A DNA stretch of 64,000 bases, taken from positions 11,665,527-11,729,526 of the forward strand of contig CM029126.1 of assembly GCA_016859345.1 (NCBI GenBank). Reading direction: 5' to 3'. The stretch comes from Istiophorus platypterus. Taxonomy: Eukaryota; Chordata; Actinopteri; Istiophoriformes; Istiophoridae. Positions 23,757-35,272 of this stretch are shown here, piece after piece. The position numbers and the translations under genes were made by a program. The notes below the pieces were generated by a model. That model worked only from the letters and a program-made list of their open reading frames with translations. It was not told the DNA's origin and made no database searches. The number at the start of each line of letters is the position of its first letter. Position 1 is the stretch's first letter.

Positions 23757-26700
23757 TCAGATCATCTCGATCTCTGGCTCTCTTGGAGGGTTTTTCTTGT
23801 TATACTGACCAATGCGGCTCTCCATGATCTGCCGGAAATGGCGGATTAGGCCCTGTAGATAAAAAGAATTAGGCAGAGAAGAACAAAACTGCCCATTAAA
23901 ATTCAAATAAGTACTTGTTTGAGCTTGTAGCCTCCAGTACTTCTTCATATTGAACATCATTTGTGAAAACAATTATCAAACAGTTCAAGAAACATCACCT
24001 GCACAGGCCAGGCAGCTCCGTCCCCGAGGGCACAAATGGTATGTCCCTCGATCTGCTTGCTCAGCTCCCAGATCATGTCAATCTCTGAAACTGCAGCCTC
24101 TCCCCGCACAAACCTCCACATCATTTTATCCATCCAATCCACACCTTAGGGAGAGGATGCAGACAGAGAAGGTCTAAAGATTGGAGTTGCAGAAATTAAA
24201 CTAGCTGCATGGTGAGTGGCAGCGTGAGTGCTAAACACATTCTGCAGTTCCTCACCTTCTCTGCAGGGGGTGCACTGGCCACAGCTCTCGTGTTTGTAGA
24301 ACTCAACCAAACGTGCAATGGCTCGAATCACATCAGTCTGGTGGAGAAATTTATTTAACACACTGTCATTGAGGGTGGATTGTACTTGAAGGTGCAGTGC
24401 ATTAGTGTATGATGTGATTTTTTTTACCGATTTGTCCATAACTATGACGGCTGCAGTTCCCAGAGCAGTCTCTGCGCGGACCAGGTCATCGAAATCCATC
24501 AAAACATCATCGCACACGTGCCGAGGGATGATGGGAGTGGAGGAGCCCCCCGGGATGACTCCTAATAGATTGTCCCAGCCGCCTCTCACTCCTCCTGCAC
24601 CAATCGCACAAGAGGAGGAAGTCATGTCAACATCTCATAAACTAAACCTAACATCAACATAGAGGAGCACTGTAAACACACACACCTGCGTGTCTCTCTA
24701 TTAGCTCCCTCAGTGGAATAGACATCTCTTCCTCCACCGTGCAGGGTGTGTTCACATGACCGGAGATGTTGAACAGCTTGGTCCCAGAGTTCCTCTCCCT
24801 CCCAAAGCTGGCAAACCAGGTCCCGCCCCGACGACAGATCGCAGGTGCCACAGCAACCGTCTCCACGTTGGAAACTGTCGTTGGGCATCCAAAAACCCCT
24901 TAAAGGACAAAGACTGTAATTACAATGTAACAATATTTTTTGCAGTTTCTTAGTCCATAACTAAAAGCTACAGGACACTGGATGGAGAGAATTGTGGCGC
25001 TTTTACCTCACCTATGTCTGCGGGGAATGGCGGCTTGAGTCGGGGTTTCCCTTGTTTGCCCTCCAGAGACTCGATGAGGGCTGTCTCCTCCCCGCAGATG
25101 TAGGCTCCGGCTCCCCGCATTACAAACACGTCAAAGTCGTACCCTGAGCCGCAGGCGTTTTTCCCTATCAGCCCTGCTTTGTATGCCTCATTAATAGCCA
25201 CCTGTTCGAAGAAACAGACACAGGCAGAAAAAGTCACACATAACATATAGCACAACAAAAACCGCAAACCGTCCCTCTTTGCAGTTGTTTACCTGCAGAT
25301 TAGATGACTCATTGTAAAACTCTCCTCTGATGTAGATGTATGCAGCACGGGCACCCATGGCTCTTCCTGCCACCAGGCAGCCCTCTATCAGCTTATGGGG
25401 GTCATGTCGCATTATCTCACGGTCTTTGCAGGTCCCAGGCTCCCCCTCATCAGCATTAACCACCAGATACTTAGGCCTAAGGCAGGGGGAGGAAGTTAAC
25501 CCACGGTGCAAAGATACATTAACAGAGTGTCATTAATGGTGTGAACAGTGATGTGGGCCTTAGGTCTCCCTGACTAAGCAAATATTGATTTTTTTCTTTC
25601 CTTTCTTGTTCCCACCGGCCATCACTGGGTCTGTTCATGAAGCTCCACTTCATTCCAGTAGGGAAGCCTGCTCCCCCTCTGCCCCGGAGCCCTGAAATTT
25701 TAACCTCATTCAATATCCAGTCTGGTCCCTTCACTATGATCTCCTTAGTCTTGTACCAGTCTCCTCTTTTTAGTGCTCCCTTGAGTCTGGCAAGAAGAAG
25801 GAGACAGAGATGAAAAATTATTTCTGTGGAGTTTCAGTTCATCAGACCAGGCAGGATGATTCTGTATTAGATAGTTTTACCTCCAGTCATGCCGTCCGTA
25901 CAAGTTTGTGAATATCCTGTCTTGGTCGCTGAGAGGGCCAAATTTGGTCTTTTTTGGCTTCACCTGTTGACAGAGAGGAAAATATAAGAAATGTGCGATT
26001 TACACAGCAGCCCAGGACATTTCTGCAAAGATCATTAGTGTGATTTTGAGCTGCCTTGACATATTAAAACTGAAAATTTATTTGAAAACACTGGTGGACC
26101 CCGCATATATTTTATGGTACAAGCCAACATTTTTATTGTGCTCTGAAGATGGAAATGTCTTTTCATAATTCTTATATTTAATTTTGAAACTGAGTTTGTA
26201 TTTGTTTATAAAAAATTCAGGGTCTGATAAAAAGAAAAAAATCCATCATGAATAGTTTCAAAATTATGATTCAATGTTAAAAGAATTTCATAAATTTTGT
26301 GGCACAAAATTAAACTTATTTCGTAAATAACCATAAATTAATGTTATAGTGAGACTCATACAGTATATTAAACACATTTTAAATTACAGAAATGTGGTTA
26401 TTGGTTTATTATTGAACATAAGGATACTAAATACTCTCAGAATCACATAAACAGTATACTGTCTTATCTTTTTCAATCATACATCAGTCATATAGAAGAA
26501 TACTCAATATGAAAATATTTGAAAACAAAAGACAACTAGATCCAAATCAGCTAATTTAGAAATACCATCATATTAGATATCGCTGTCTTGCTGAAAAATG
26601 CGAGTCTGTCGGATAATCTCCCTCTTTGAGTTAAAACTATAACTTGCTACATGCAGTGGGGCCTGCAGGGCAGGATTACTGAGAATCACAGCACAGTGTG

Positions 26701-26812
26701 TCCTGCCCTGCGAGTGCGGGCCTACCTGTGGCTGCGCTGCTGCGCTGCTGAAGGTCAGACGCGGAGTGACCTGACGCGCCACGGCGCCCCACAGCATCCG
26801 CCGAGGCAGCAT
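23757..26812 (-). CDS. ndufv1: NADH:ubiquinone oxidoreductase core subunit V1 (complex I 51 kDa)
   Basis: NDUFV1 is the flavoprotein subunit of mitochondrial complex I; it binds NADH, FMN and one 4Fe-4S cluster (N3) and starts electron transfer. Ten coding exons, in coding order: 26812-26726, 25963-25881, 25786-25616, 25476-25293, 25201-25012, 24898-24686, 24594-24428, 24337-24256, 24144-23999, 23852-23757. All are GT/AG and in phase, giving 472 aa (human 464). Visible motifs are GRGGAGFPTG (92-101, FMN), GAGAYICGEETAL (205-217, NADH/FMN) and the N3 ligands C384, C387, C390 (CGQCTPC) and C430 (HTICALGDG). Residues 1 to about 25 are Arg-rich and lack acidic residues, as in a mitochondrial targeting peptide. 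I start at the ATG at 26,812; the in-frame codon further upstream at 26,833 is TTG. All key residues are intact. Intron 1 (25,964-26,725) is AT-rich and empty. Confidence 0.98.
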
Positions 26813-27060
26813 CCCGCAGGGGCTGAGGGACAAACACCTCCGACTCTTTTAAACAGCGCTTTAACTGCTCCTACAGCCGACTCGATGTCTGAGAACCTCC
26901 ACTGTCGAGGGGCCTGCTGGTTCAGCTTAATTAAACTAAGAGGATTGGACAAATACGTCACGCCCTATCCCAGCTGCCCGCGCGGCACCTACCGGCATCC
27001 AATATTTCAGACATGCGCATGCGCATGCACAGAAACAGGGGTCATACGGGGTCAGTATCA
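26813..27060 (-). promoter_or_regulatory. ndufv1 promoter region
   Basis: GC-rich sequence directly upstream of the ndufv1 start codon. Read on the - strand it contains a CRE-like GTGACGTATT (complement near 26,956-26,965) with a CCAAT box beside it (ATTGG on + near 26,944), and then a perfect NRF-1-type palindrome further upstream. This combination is typical of nuclear genes for respiratory-chain subunits. Confidence 0.6.
27014..27025. promoter_or_regulatory. NRF-1-type binding site
   Basis: TGCGCATGCGCA, a perfect palindromic match to the NRF-1 consensus YGCGCAYGCGCR, about 200 bp upstream of the ndufv1 start codon. NRF-1 is an established regulator of nuclear OXPHOS genes. Confidence 0.7.
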
Positions 27061-28410
27061 ACGTTATCATTAAAGCCCACTGAATAACCTTTGACCTACT
27101 ATGATTTGGCCTTTCTCACAGCAGCCATTTTTGCCATGTCATCTTGGAAAAAGCGCAGGTGTTAGATAATAACATTAACAGTGTCTCTGTTCTTTTCAAG
27201 AGTCTCAGTAAGTCACGGCAGTGTGACAGTGAGTCAATTCAATTATCAATTCAATTCAATTTTATTTATATAGCGTGATATCATAACAGAGGTTATCTCA
27301 GGCCACTTTTCATATAGAGCAGGTCTAGACTGTATTCTCTATTTCCCTAATTCCCCTGTTGGGATACAGGTACCAAATAAAGATGTATGATAATAATGAG
27401 ACTAATAATAAAACTAATATTTATAATCATAGGGTTAATAAGTAAAATAGTAATAATCATAATAATTGAAGCAGTGGTTATGGGGGCAGTCGATGATTTG
27501 CTGCCTTGGAACCAGACTCTGCAGCATCAGAAGCAGAAAAACCGGCAGAAGGTGACAGGAGGAGAGAGGAGAGAAATGAGAGAGCATAAAACTATGGAGA
27601 GAGAAGAAGCAAAGTTAGTAACAGGCATTGTTTGGATAGGAATGCATTCAGATGGAGAGGAAGAGGAGTAGAGAGGAGCTTGGTGCATCATGGTACGTCC
27701 TCCAGCAGTCTATGTCTATGGCAGCATAACTAGGGGACTGTTCAAGCTGAGCCTGAGCCAACCCTAACTATAAACTTTATCAAAAAGGTTTATAGTTAGG
27801 GTTTTAAGCCGACTCTTTAACACTGAGAGGGGCTCTGCCTCCTGGACCCAAACTGGAAGGTGGTTCCACAGTAGAGAAGCCTGATACCTGAAGACTCTGC
27901 CTTCCATTCTGCTTGTGGAGACTCTAGGAACCACAAGTAGGCCTGTATTCTGGGAGCAAACTGTTCTCATGGTATAGTGAGGTACTAAGAGCTCTTTAAG
28001 ATATAATGGAACCTGACCATTTAGAGCTTTGTATTTAAGGAAGGAGGAATTTAAATTCAATTCAGGATTTTATGGAGAGCCAATGCAGAGAAGGTAACAC
28101 AGCGAGATATGATATTTTTTCTAGTTCCTGCCAGTGCTCACGCTGCAGCATTCTGAATCACTTGATAGTATTTAGTGTTTTGTTGGGACAGCCTGATAAT
28201 AAGGAGTGGCAATAATCAAGCACGGAACTAACAAAAGCATGTACTAGTTTATCTGCGTCATATTGAGACAGAATGTGCCTATTACGAAGGTGAAAAAAGG
28301 CAGTCCTTGGTTTGTTTTATGTAGGAGTTAAAGAACATGGTCTGATCAAAGACAACTCCAAGATTCCTAACGACGGTGCTAGAGGCCGGAGCAATGCCAT
28401 CTAGAGAAGG

Positions 28411-29949
28411 TACAATCAGATATAAATATTTGGACAGTGACACAGCTTTTGTAATTTCACCTCCGTATAAAACTACAGATTTGAGGATTTGAATCAAACG
28501 ATCAAGATATAATTGAAATGTAGACAGCCATTTTTATACATAGTCCCTCATTTTCAGGGGCTCAGAAGTAATTGGACAATTGACAATTTCTCAGTTTCAT
28601 GGCCAGTTTTGTCCTGTTCCCTCATTATACCATGACAAATGAAGCAGATAAAAGGTCTGGAGAGGATTTCAAGTGTTGACTTTGCATTTGGTAGCTGTTC
28701 ATGGGAACTTTTAATATGCCTTCCAAAGAGGTGTTGATTCAAATGAAGGAGGGCACTGTTAGACTGAAAAAAACAAAAAACAAACCTATCAGAAAAATGG
28801 CAGAAATTTTAGGAGTGGGAAAATCAACAGTCTGGTACATTCATGAAAAAGAAGGAATGCATTGGGGAACACATGGAAGACAACTAAAGAGGATGATCAG
28901 TAAATTCTTTCTTTGGTGAAGAAAAACGCTTCATGACATCTAGCCAGGTCAAGAAATCTCTTAAGGGAGTAAGTGTGTCACTATCAAAGTATACAATCAA
29001 GAGACGCCTTCACCAATGTAGATACAGAGGGTTTATCACAAAAGTGAAAAACACTGGTCACCCTCAAAAACAGAAAGGTCAGATTAGACTTTGCCAGAAA
29101 ACACCAAAAAAAAGCCTGAACAGCTCTGGAACAAGATTCTTTGGACTGATGAAACCAAGATTATCTTATAGCAGCATGATGGGAGAGAAGAGTATGAGGA
29201 AGGAAAGCCACCACATTATCTGTCAAACATGGTGGAGACAGTGTTATGGCATGAGCATGTATTATTACAATTGGAACTGGGTCAATGGTGTTTATTGATG
29301 GTGCGACTGCTTTTAGTAGTAGCAGGATGATTTCTGAAATGTATTAGACTATACCATGTGCTCAGACTTGGCCAAATCCCGGAAAACTAATAGGATGGTA
29401 CTTCACAGATGGTTAATAACCCAAAACACTGGGAAAGCAACCCAAGAGCTTCTCAAGGCAATTAAATGTAACATTCTTCAATGACAAAATCAATCACCTT
29501 ACCTCAACCCAAATGAGCAAGCTTTTACTTACTGTATTCAAGACCGAGGGCAGAAAGACCCACAAAAAGCAGCAACTGAAGTCAGCTGCGGTAAAGGCCT
29601 GGCAAAGCATCTGAAGAGAGAAATTCAGCATTTGGTGACGTCAGTAGGTTCTAGACTCCCTTGCAGTCACTGACTGCAAAGGACTCTCATCCAAGTTTTA
29701 AAAATAATCCTTCTATTTATGATGGTTTGTCCATTTACTTCTGAGCCCCTGAAAATGAGGGACTATGTATAAAAATAGCTTTAAATCTTAAACGGTTAAT
29801 GTAAAATTTTTATTAAAGCCCTTGAATTAAAGCTGAAAGTCTACACTTCAATTACACATGGTTCATTCATTTCTAATCCCTTGTGGTTGTCTACGGAGGA
29901 AAATTGCAAAAGTTGTGTCACTGTCAAAATATTTATGAAGATAACTGTA
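28411..29949 (+). mobile_element. Tc1/mariner DNA transposon, inactive copy
   Basis: A 1.54-kb element with TA at both ends and long inverted repeats. The left end (TACAATCAGATATAAATA...) matches the reverse complement of the right end (TACAGTTATCTTCATAAATA...), and both continue through TGACAGTGACAC-like and CATAGTCCCTCATTTTCAGG blocks. The right repeat (about 29,735-29,949) is longer; the left lacks about 60 bp of it internally. Between them are two transposase fragments on the + strand: a helix-turn-helix part at 28,701-28,916 (RKMAEILGVGKSTVWYI) and a middle part at 28,933-29,298 (SSQVKKSLKG, SKYTIKRRLHQCRYRG). Stops and frameshifts follow. It inserted into the reverse transcriptase of the L2 LINE, so it is younger than the LINE. 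Confidence 0.92.
28701..29298 (+). pseudogene. Tc1-type transposase remnant
   Basis: Two open stretches (28,701-28,919 and 28,933-29,298) separated by a stop/frame change encode the paired-like DNA-binding domain and the start of the DDE catalytic region of a Tc1-family transposase. The region where the DDE residues should follow (29,120-29,700) is broken by stops in every frame I followed. The gene is dead. Confidence 0.85.
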
Positions 29950-32000
29950 TATTATTAGATAATGTGTTTCTGAAGTGTTGCGGGCAAAGTACAATTACTT
30001 TAGTTTTGTCTGCGTAGGAAACATCTGGTCATCCAGATCTTTACGTCCGTGAAGTTTATCTAACTGTATATATGGTGACTAACTTTTGAATATATAGAGG
30101 ATTTAACATTATTGTAAACAAACTGAAAGTGATCTGATAAATAGGAATTAAACCAGTATAGAACAGTGCCTTTAATGCAGATTAAATGTTTAAGTCCCTG
30201 TAATAAGATGTGATGGTAAATAGTGTCAAATGCAGCACTAGGATCTAATAAGACAAGTACGCAGACAAGTCCTTTATCTGATGCGGTTAGAAGATCATTT
30301 GTAACCTTTACTAGTGATGTCTCTGTGCTATGGTGCCTCTAAATCCGGACTGGAAAATCTCAACTAAATCATTATCATGTAAAAAGTCACACCACTGGTT
30401 GGCGACAGCTGTCTCAAGGATCTTGGAGAGAAAGGGAAGGTAGATATATAGTTGGCTAAAACATCTGGATCAAGGTTAGGCTTTTTAAGAAGAGATTCAA
30501 TTACTGCTATTTTATAGGACTGCGGTAAACAGCCTGTTAATAAAGACAGATTGATCATATCTAATAACATGACACTAACCAGGTGTAAAACTTCCTTAAG
30601 CAGCCTAGTGGGGATGGGGTCTAAGAGACAGGTTGATGGGTTAGATGAAGAAATCGTTGAAGTTAGTTGGCGAAGGTCAAAAGATGATTAATGCTCTGGC
30701 ATCACAGTCCTTCCTATAAGTTTTAAGACTATCATGCCAGGCTAAGCAGGATTTTTCCAGTTTGTTAGAATGCCATATCCTTTCAAGTTTTTGTTTTGCT
30801 TTCTTTAATTTATGGGTTTCAGTTTTAAACCATGGATTTAACCTCCTTTTATTAAGTTCTTTGTTAGTGCGCCAAAGGCGTCAAGTGTCATTCTCATTGA
30901 GCCTGCAGCACTATCAACAAGCTGATCAATTCGGGAGGGGCTAAAGTCAGCAGACGTGTTCTCTGTTATATTGTGTTATGTCAGTGAGTTAAGTGCAGAT
31001 GGAATCATTTCCTTTAATACAGCGACAGCTCTATCGGACGGCAAGTAGAGGCATTTTTGTCTAATGGTATGTAGTCCAGCAATAGGAATTCAAAAGTTAT
31101 TAAACAATGGTCTGATAGAAGAGGATACTGTGGAAAATGCTTAAATATTCAATTTCTATGCAATGGAGGTTGTGGTTAAAACAGTGAGTGGGTTTATTAA
31201 CACTAGTATATCACCTAGTATAATTATCTTATCTGTACTAATGAGTACGGTAGATTAAAAACTCTGAGAATTCAGATAGAAATTCAGAGTATGGTCCAGG
31301 AGCGCGCTTCACTATAACAAATACAATAAGCTTTAAAGTTTTCCAGGTTCGATATGTGAGACTAAGATTCAATCTCTCAAATGAGTTATAACTGAGTTTA
31401 GGTTTAGGGTGGATTATTTGGCTTGAGATAAATATGGCTGCAACTCCAACTCCACCAGTATTAATATGACTGGGGGGAGTGGATTCATTTAGGCCAACGT
31501 AGTCATCATGACACAGCCATTTCTCAGTAAGACAAAATAAATAGATATGATAATCTGATATTAGATCATGTACAAGTACAGCTGTAGATGTGAGCAATCT
31601 ATTGTTTAAGATTACGCATCTAATTCTCTTATTTTTTTGTATATCTGTGTTGGTGGTCTTCATTTTTTTTTAAATTTTTTTTTTTTTTTAGGTTTTTCAT
31701 TACAAAGCCTGTTCTGTTTATTTTTGAGTTAATTCATTTAGGTGGTTGAGGGTTGGCATGGAAGACTGCAACTCTGCCTCTGGATCTCAACTCTGGGTTG
31801 TCACGATTTAAGCTTTCTAATAAACTGAGTCAGATTTCTAGATGAGAGCTGTTCCATCTGAAGTGGGATGTAGCCGTCTCTCCTGATTAAGTGAGGTCTT
31901 CCGCAAAAAGTCTGCCAATTATCAATAAAGCTATAGTCAACATGATGGATACCAGGACCCTGAAACTGAAGCTATCTTTTGAAATTCAGCTGTGGTTAAT

Positions 32001-33253
32001 TTCATAATTCTCACCTGTGCTGTTCTCACCATTGTTTCTTCCTACTAAGTCATTTCGCTGTTAAAAGGCAAAGGTCACGATGAGCCTCTAAATGAACACT
32101 CAAACTAAGAAATAATGGGTTTAAGAGTAAAGAAGTGTTCATGAACTATATCAGAAAGTGTGCAGTCATAAAAGAAAAAAAATAAGGGTAATTTTAGTAA
32201 ACTTTTTACTTTCAAAGGGGACCAACCACAACTTAGTGCAAATTTAATTTTTTTTTTGAAGCACATCTGGGTCAAAGAGCCATATTTTCATAGGTTACTA
32301 ATGGAGCATGACTGATAAATCACTGGGCTGATATTACTGCACAGTATTTGCTTGTCGCAGATAAGTTGGAGTATGTACAATACTGGCTATACAGAGGAGC
32401 CAAAGGTAAGTCATTTAGTATTTTAGAAAGAGAAACCGCTGCAAAGTTTGGCAGTTTGTTTGTTCAGTACATGTATATTAAAGTGATCTTTATAAAAAAA
32501 ATGCTTGACTGTGTTATGTAGCATCGTTTCAAAAAAAAAAAAAAAAACCCAAAACATATCAGCCCATATATAATCAGATTTTTCACACTTGGTATCTTCC
32601 TCAAAAACCCAATAATGAACAGGCTGTAGTCACAAGAGCCCTAGAAGAGTGTTTTTGTATAATAAAACTAACACAAAAATGGCAAGCTTAGATATCTTTA
32701 TTTCTTTTCTTTTAACTAAAACAAATCATGGGAAAATGAATTCATATCTCTGAGAAGGTTCCACTAAAATCTGAAAGACAAAAATGTATCCCTGATAGAG
32801 GGGTCTCTACTCGTACTGGACCCCATGTCCCTTCACCGAAGCCAAGAAATCAAACAGCTCACGTAGAAACACACACTTCACAGCTGGCATCAGTTAACGC
32901 TCATTCATTCACAAAGCTCTGACTGGGAGTACCAACACCTTTCATGAACAGGACCAACTGTCACACGGCCATTCCAGTAGGACTGGTTCCAGTAAGACCA
33001 GTAGTTTGCTTTCATTATTATCATTTGTCTTTTTTTTAACCTTACAATAGGTTTAAATCTTTTTTTAATGTTAATTATGTAATACAAAATATACAAAATC
33101 TCTTATTTTTAAACTACTGGCCTTACATGAAGAGTGTTGATCACCCTGCAGCACCAAACAATTTCTCACCATTTTATATTTTGTATAATCATTTAGTGCA
33201 TTGCTCAAGATTTCCTGAGAATAGTTGCAGCACAAAAAAACCAAAGGCAACTC

Positions 33254-33300
<47 letters not shown>

Positions 33301-35127
33301 TACATTTGACAATATCTCTGTACTAATATGCAGGAGGAAGCGTATTCAATGTATGTGGGTTTTAAAGAAGTATTACCTATTTAGATCACAATTTTTAAAT
33401 AGTACTGAGTGGGTTGATGGACTAGATATTGAAGGTCAGACAAAAAGGCTTGAAGCTGTAAAATCTCATAGTGCAAATAGAATTGGAAATAAAAAACGAT
33501 TTACTACACAACAAGAAGAGGATAGTGCACACAAAGCTAGACCAGCACGACTGCTACAGCAGATTCCGACTACATGGGTTTCAAGTGAATTGGAAATAAA
33601 AAGACAACTGCATGTCATATAAAGCCATTAATGATTGCATTACACCCTGCAATAGGCCCTAATGCACTGGTCCAGAGGAACATAATGAAACTAAAGAGGT
33701 TTTTGGTCAAAGATAGATAAACTCAAAAAGATAATGGCCCCTTTAGACACTGCGGTGGCCAACCTATAAGAACTGCCATGCAAAAATGTGATACAGTACT
33801 ATACATGTTGACTAAACAACAGAAAAGCGTGACAAAAACGTCAAACGGCAAAGTCATCATGTGTTCCAGTTACACTGAAGGTTTTAAACCCTGACTTCTT
33901 CTTTGCTCTGTTCCCTTCTCTCTACCCCAGAGGATGGAATGTGCCTGTGTTATTGCAGTACCTGATGGGGGTTAAATGTGCAAAGAATGCATTCAAAGAA
34001 GACCAAAAGAAGACACGCAGCCTGTAAAAAGGTGTTTAGGTATATGGAGATGTTGAGAAAAAAAATCTTTAGCGCAATGCAGCTTCTTGTGAGATTAGAT
34101 GAGGAATGGACCGTGATCTGTGTCCAACCTTGGATCTGGTCTCACAAAAAGCGTCTCAGCAGAAGAGCCATAATAAATAACAATAAATAAATAAATACCT
34201 AAAAAAGGGGCAAGCCATCTTATTCGTACCCTCATCTTGCCCCTTTTCCATTTCTTTTTTTTTTTTTAAACAAGGAACCAAAACGAGTGCATTGGAAGAC
34301 TGAAAATCCACAGCCTTTGAGAAAAGAAGAATTGTCTTCAACATTAATCAACATCAACTTGTTAATCCAAACTTTGTCTCTTTTGGTCAGGCTTTTTAAC
34401 ACAGAGCTCCACAGCTCTGAAACACTCAAATATGGAAGCAGATTTTTTTTCTCATGGCGAACAAAACAGTTGGGAAGCATTTTCTTTTTCAAACCCAACA
34501 CTGGCCACAATTCATGTCTCTCCACTCATGTTAACTTAAGATTTAAGCAAAAAAGTTTAACTAAAATCTTTGGTTTAAGCACCAAATCAAAGCAAAGACT
34601 CTACCACTAAGAAGAAAAGGTACAAAGAACATTATTGCTTTCAATGCACAGAACAAGTTTGATTAACTAGACTGGATTTCCGCTGATAACCATCAGAGAA
34701 CAGTGAGCACACAAACTCATTTTTGTGTTCTAATTGATATGACTTCTGAATTGCACCTGAATCAATACATTATACTGTCACTAAAATATACATCTTCAAA
34801 TATCCCTCAATGTTGCAGTTCTGCATCTTAGTTTGCATAGTGAAAAGCATCCTGGTAATCACACACTCAACACACACATGTCCAGCTAGAAAAATAAAAT
34901 CAAGTAATGAAGAAACAGCTCATACCTAAAATACGTAAAATTAAACAGCAAACGAGAAAATTTAAAAAGAAAAAACAAAATCAATTGCCAAGAGCCAGAA
35001 GACAAACATTTAAAATATCTCAGAAAACCCGTTTTCCATTTTTTCTTTTAATGTCATTTAGTTTCTTTTTTATAAGGGGCTCTCTATATGGGAGCAGCAG
35101 GTTATTAGTCCAGCCTCCTGAGTGAGA
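32001..35127 (-). other. Non-coding stretch, mostly probable 3' UTR of zbtb7b
   Basis: No coding exon is recognised. Walking from the zbtb7b stop codon on the - strand, the first canonical AATAAA I find is at 32,697-32,702 (TTTATT on +), which would give a 3' UTR of about 2.6 kb. It holds an (AT)n tract at 33,257-33,301, AT-rich DNA, a poly-T run and a CA repeat. The part below 32,690 is flank of the LINE. The UTR assignment is inference; transcript data would decide. Confidence 0.4.
33257..33301. repeat. (AT)n microsatellite
   Basis: A near-perfect AT dinucleotide run with one CA interruption. Confidence 0.95.
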
Positions 35128-35181
35128 TTTTTTTTTTTTTTTTTTTTTTTTTTACCGTGGATGCTTTAGAACACACACGCG

Positions 35182-35232
<51 letters not shown>

Positions 35233-35268
35233 GCACACACGCACACACGCACGCACACATGCACACAT
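35128..35268. repeat. Poly-T run followed by (CA)n/(CACG) microsatellite
   Basis: About 26 T (35,128-35,153), then ACAC repeats with regular CG interruptions from 35,170 to 35,268. The tract ends about 5 bp from the zbtb7b stop codon, so it lies inside the 3' UTR, where it reads as (GU)n in the mRNA. Confidence 0.95.
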
Positions 35269-35272
35269 TAAA

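Larger units (their letters stand above)
27235..32000 (-). mobile_element. Degraded L2-type non-LTR retrotransposon (LINE), interrupted by a Tc1 element
   Basis: On the - strand, pieces of a two-ORF LINE lie in the correct order. The end of an ORF1 esterase-like region is near 31,870-31,960 (FIDNWQTFCGRPHLIRRDGY). An AP-endonuclease piece covers 31,238-31,663 (FCLTEKWLCHDDYVGLNEST). Reverse transcriptase follows at 30,130-30,600 (SLLTGCLPQSYKIAVIESLL, then AAFDTIYHHILLQGL), continues across the Tc1 insertion (ASSTVVRNLGVVFD near 28,350), and ends with the LINE C-terminus at 27,764-28,060 (LLVVPRVSTSRMEGRVFRYQ). The 3' tail consists of TTGAA repeats at 27,235-27,275. Many stops and frameshifts make it inactive. 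The 5' boundary is approximate. Confidence 0.85.

Noticed and set aside
26813..26833. Longer ndufv1 N-terminus starting at 26,833
   Set aside because: The codon there is TTG. The first in-frame ATG is at 26,812 and gives a targeting peptide of usual length.
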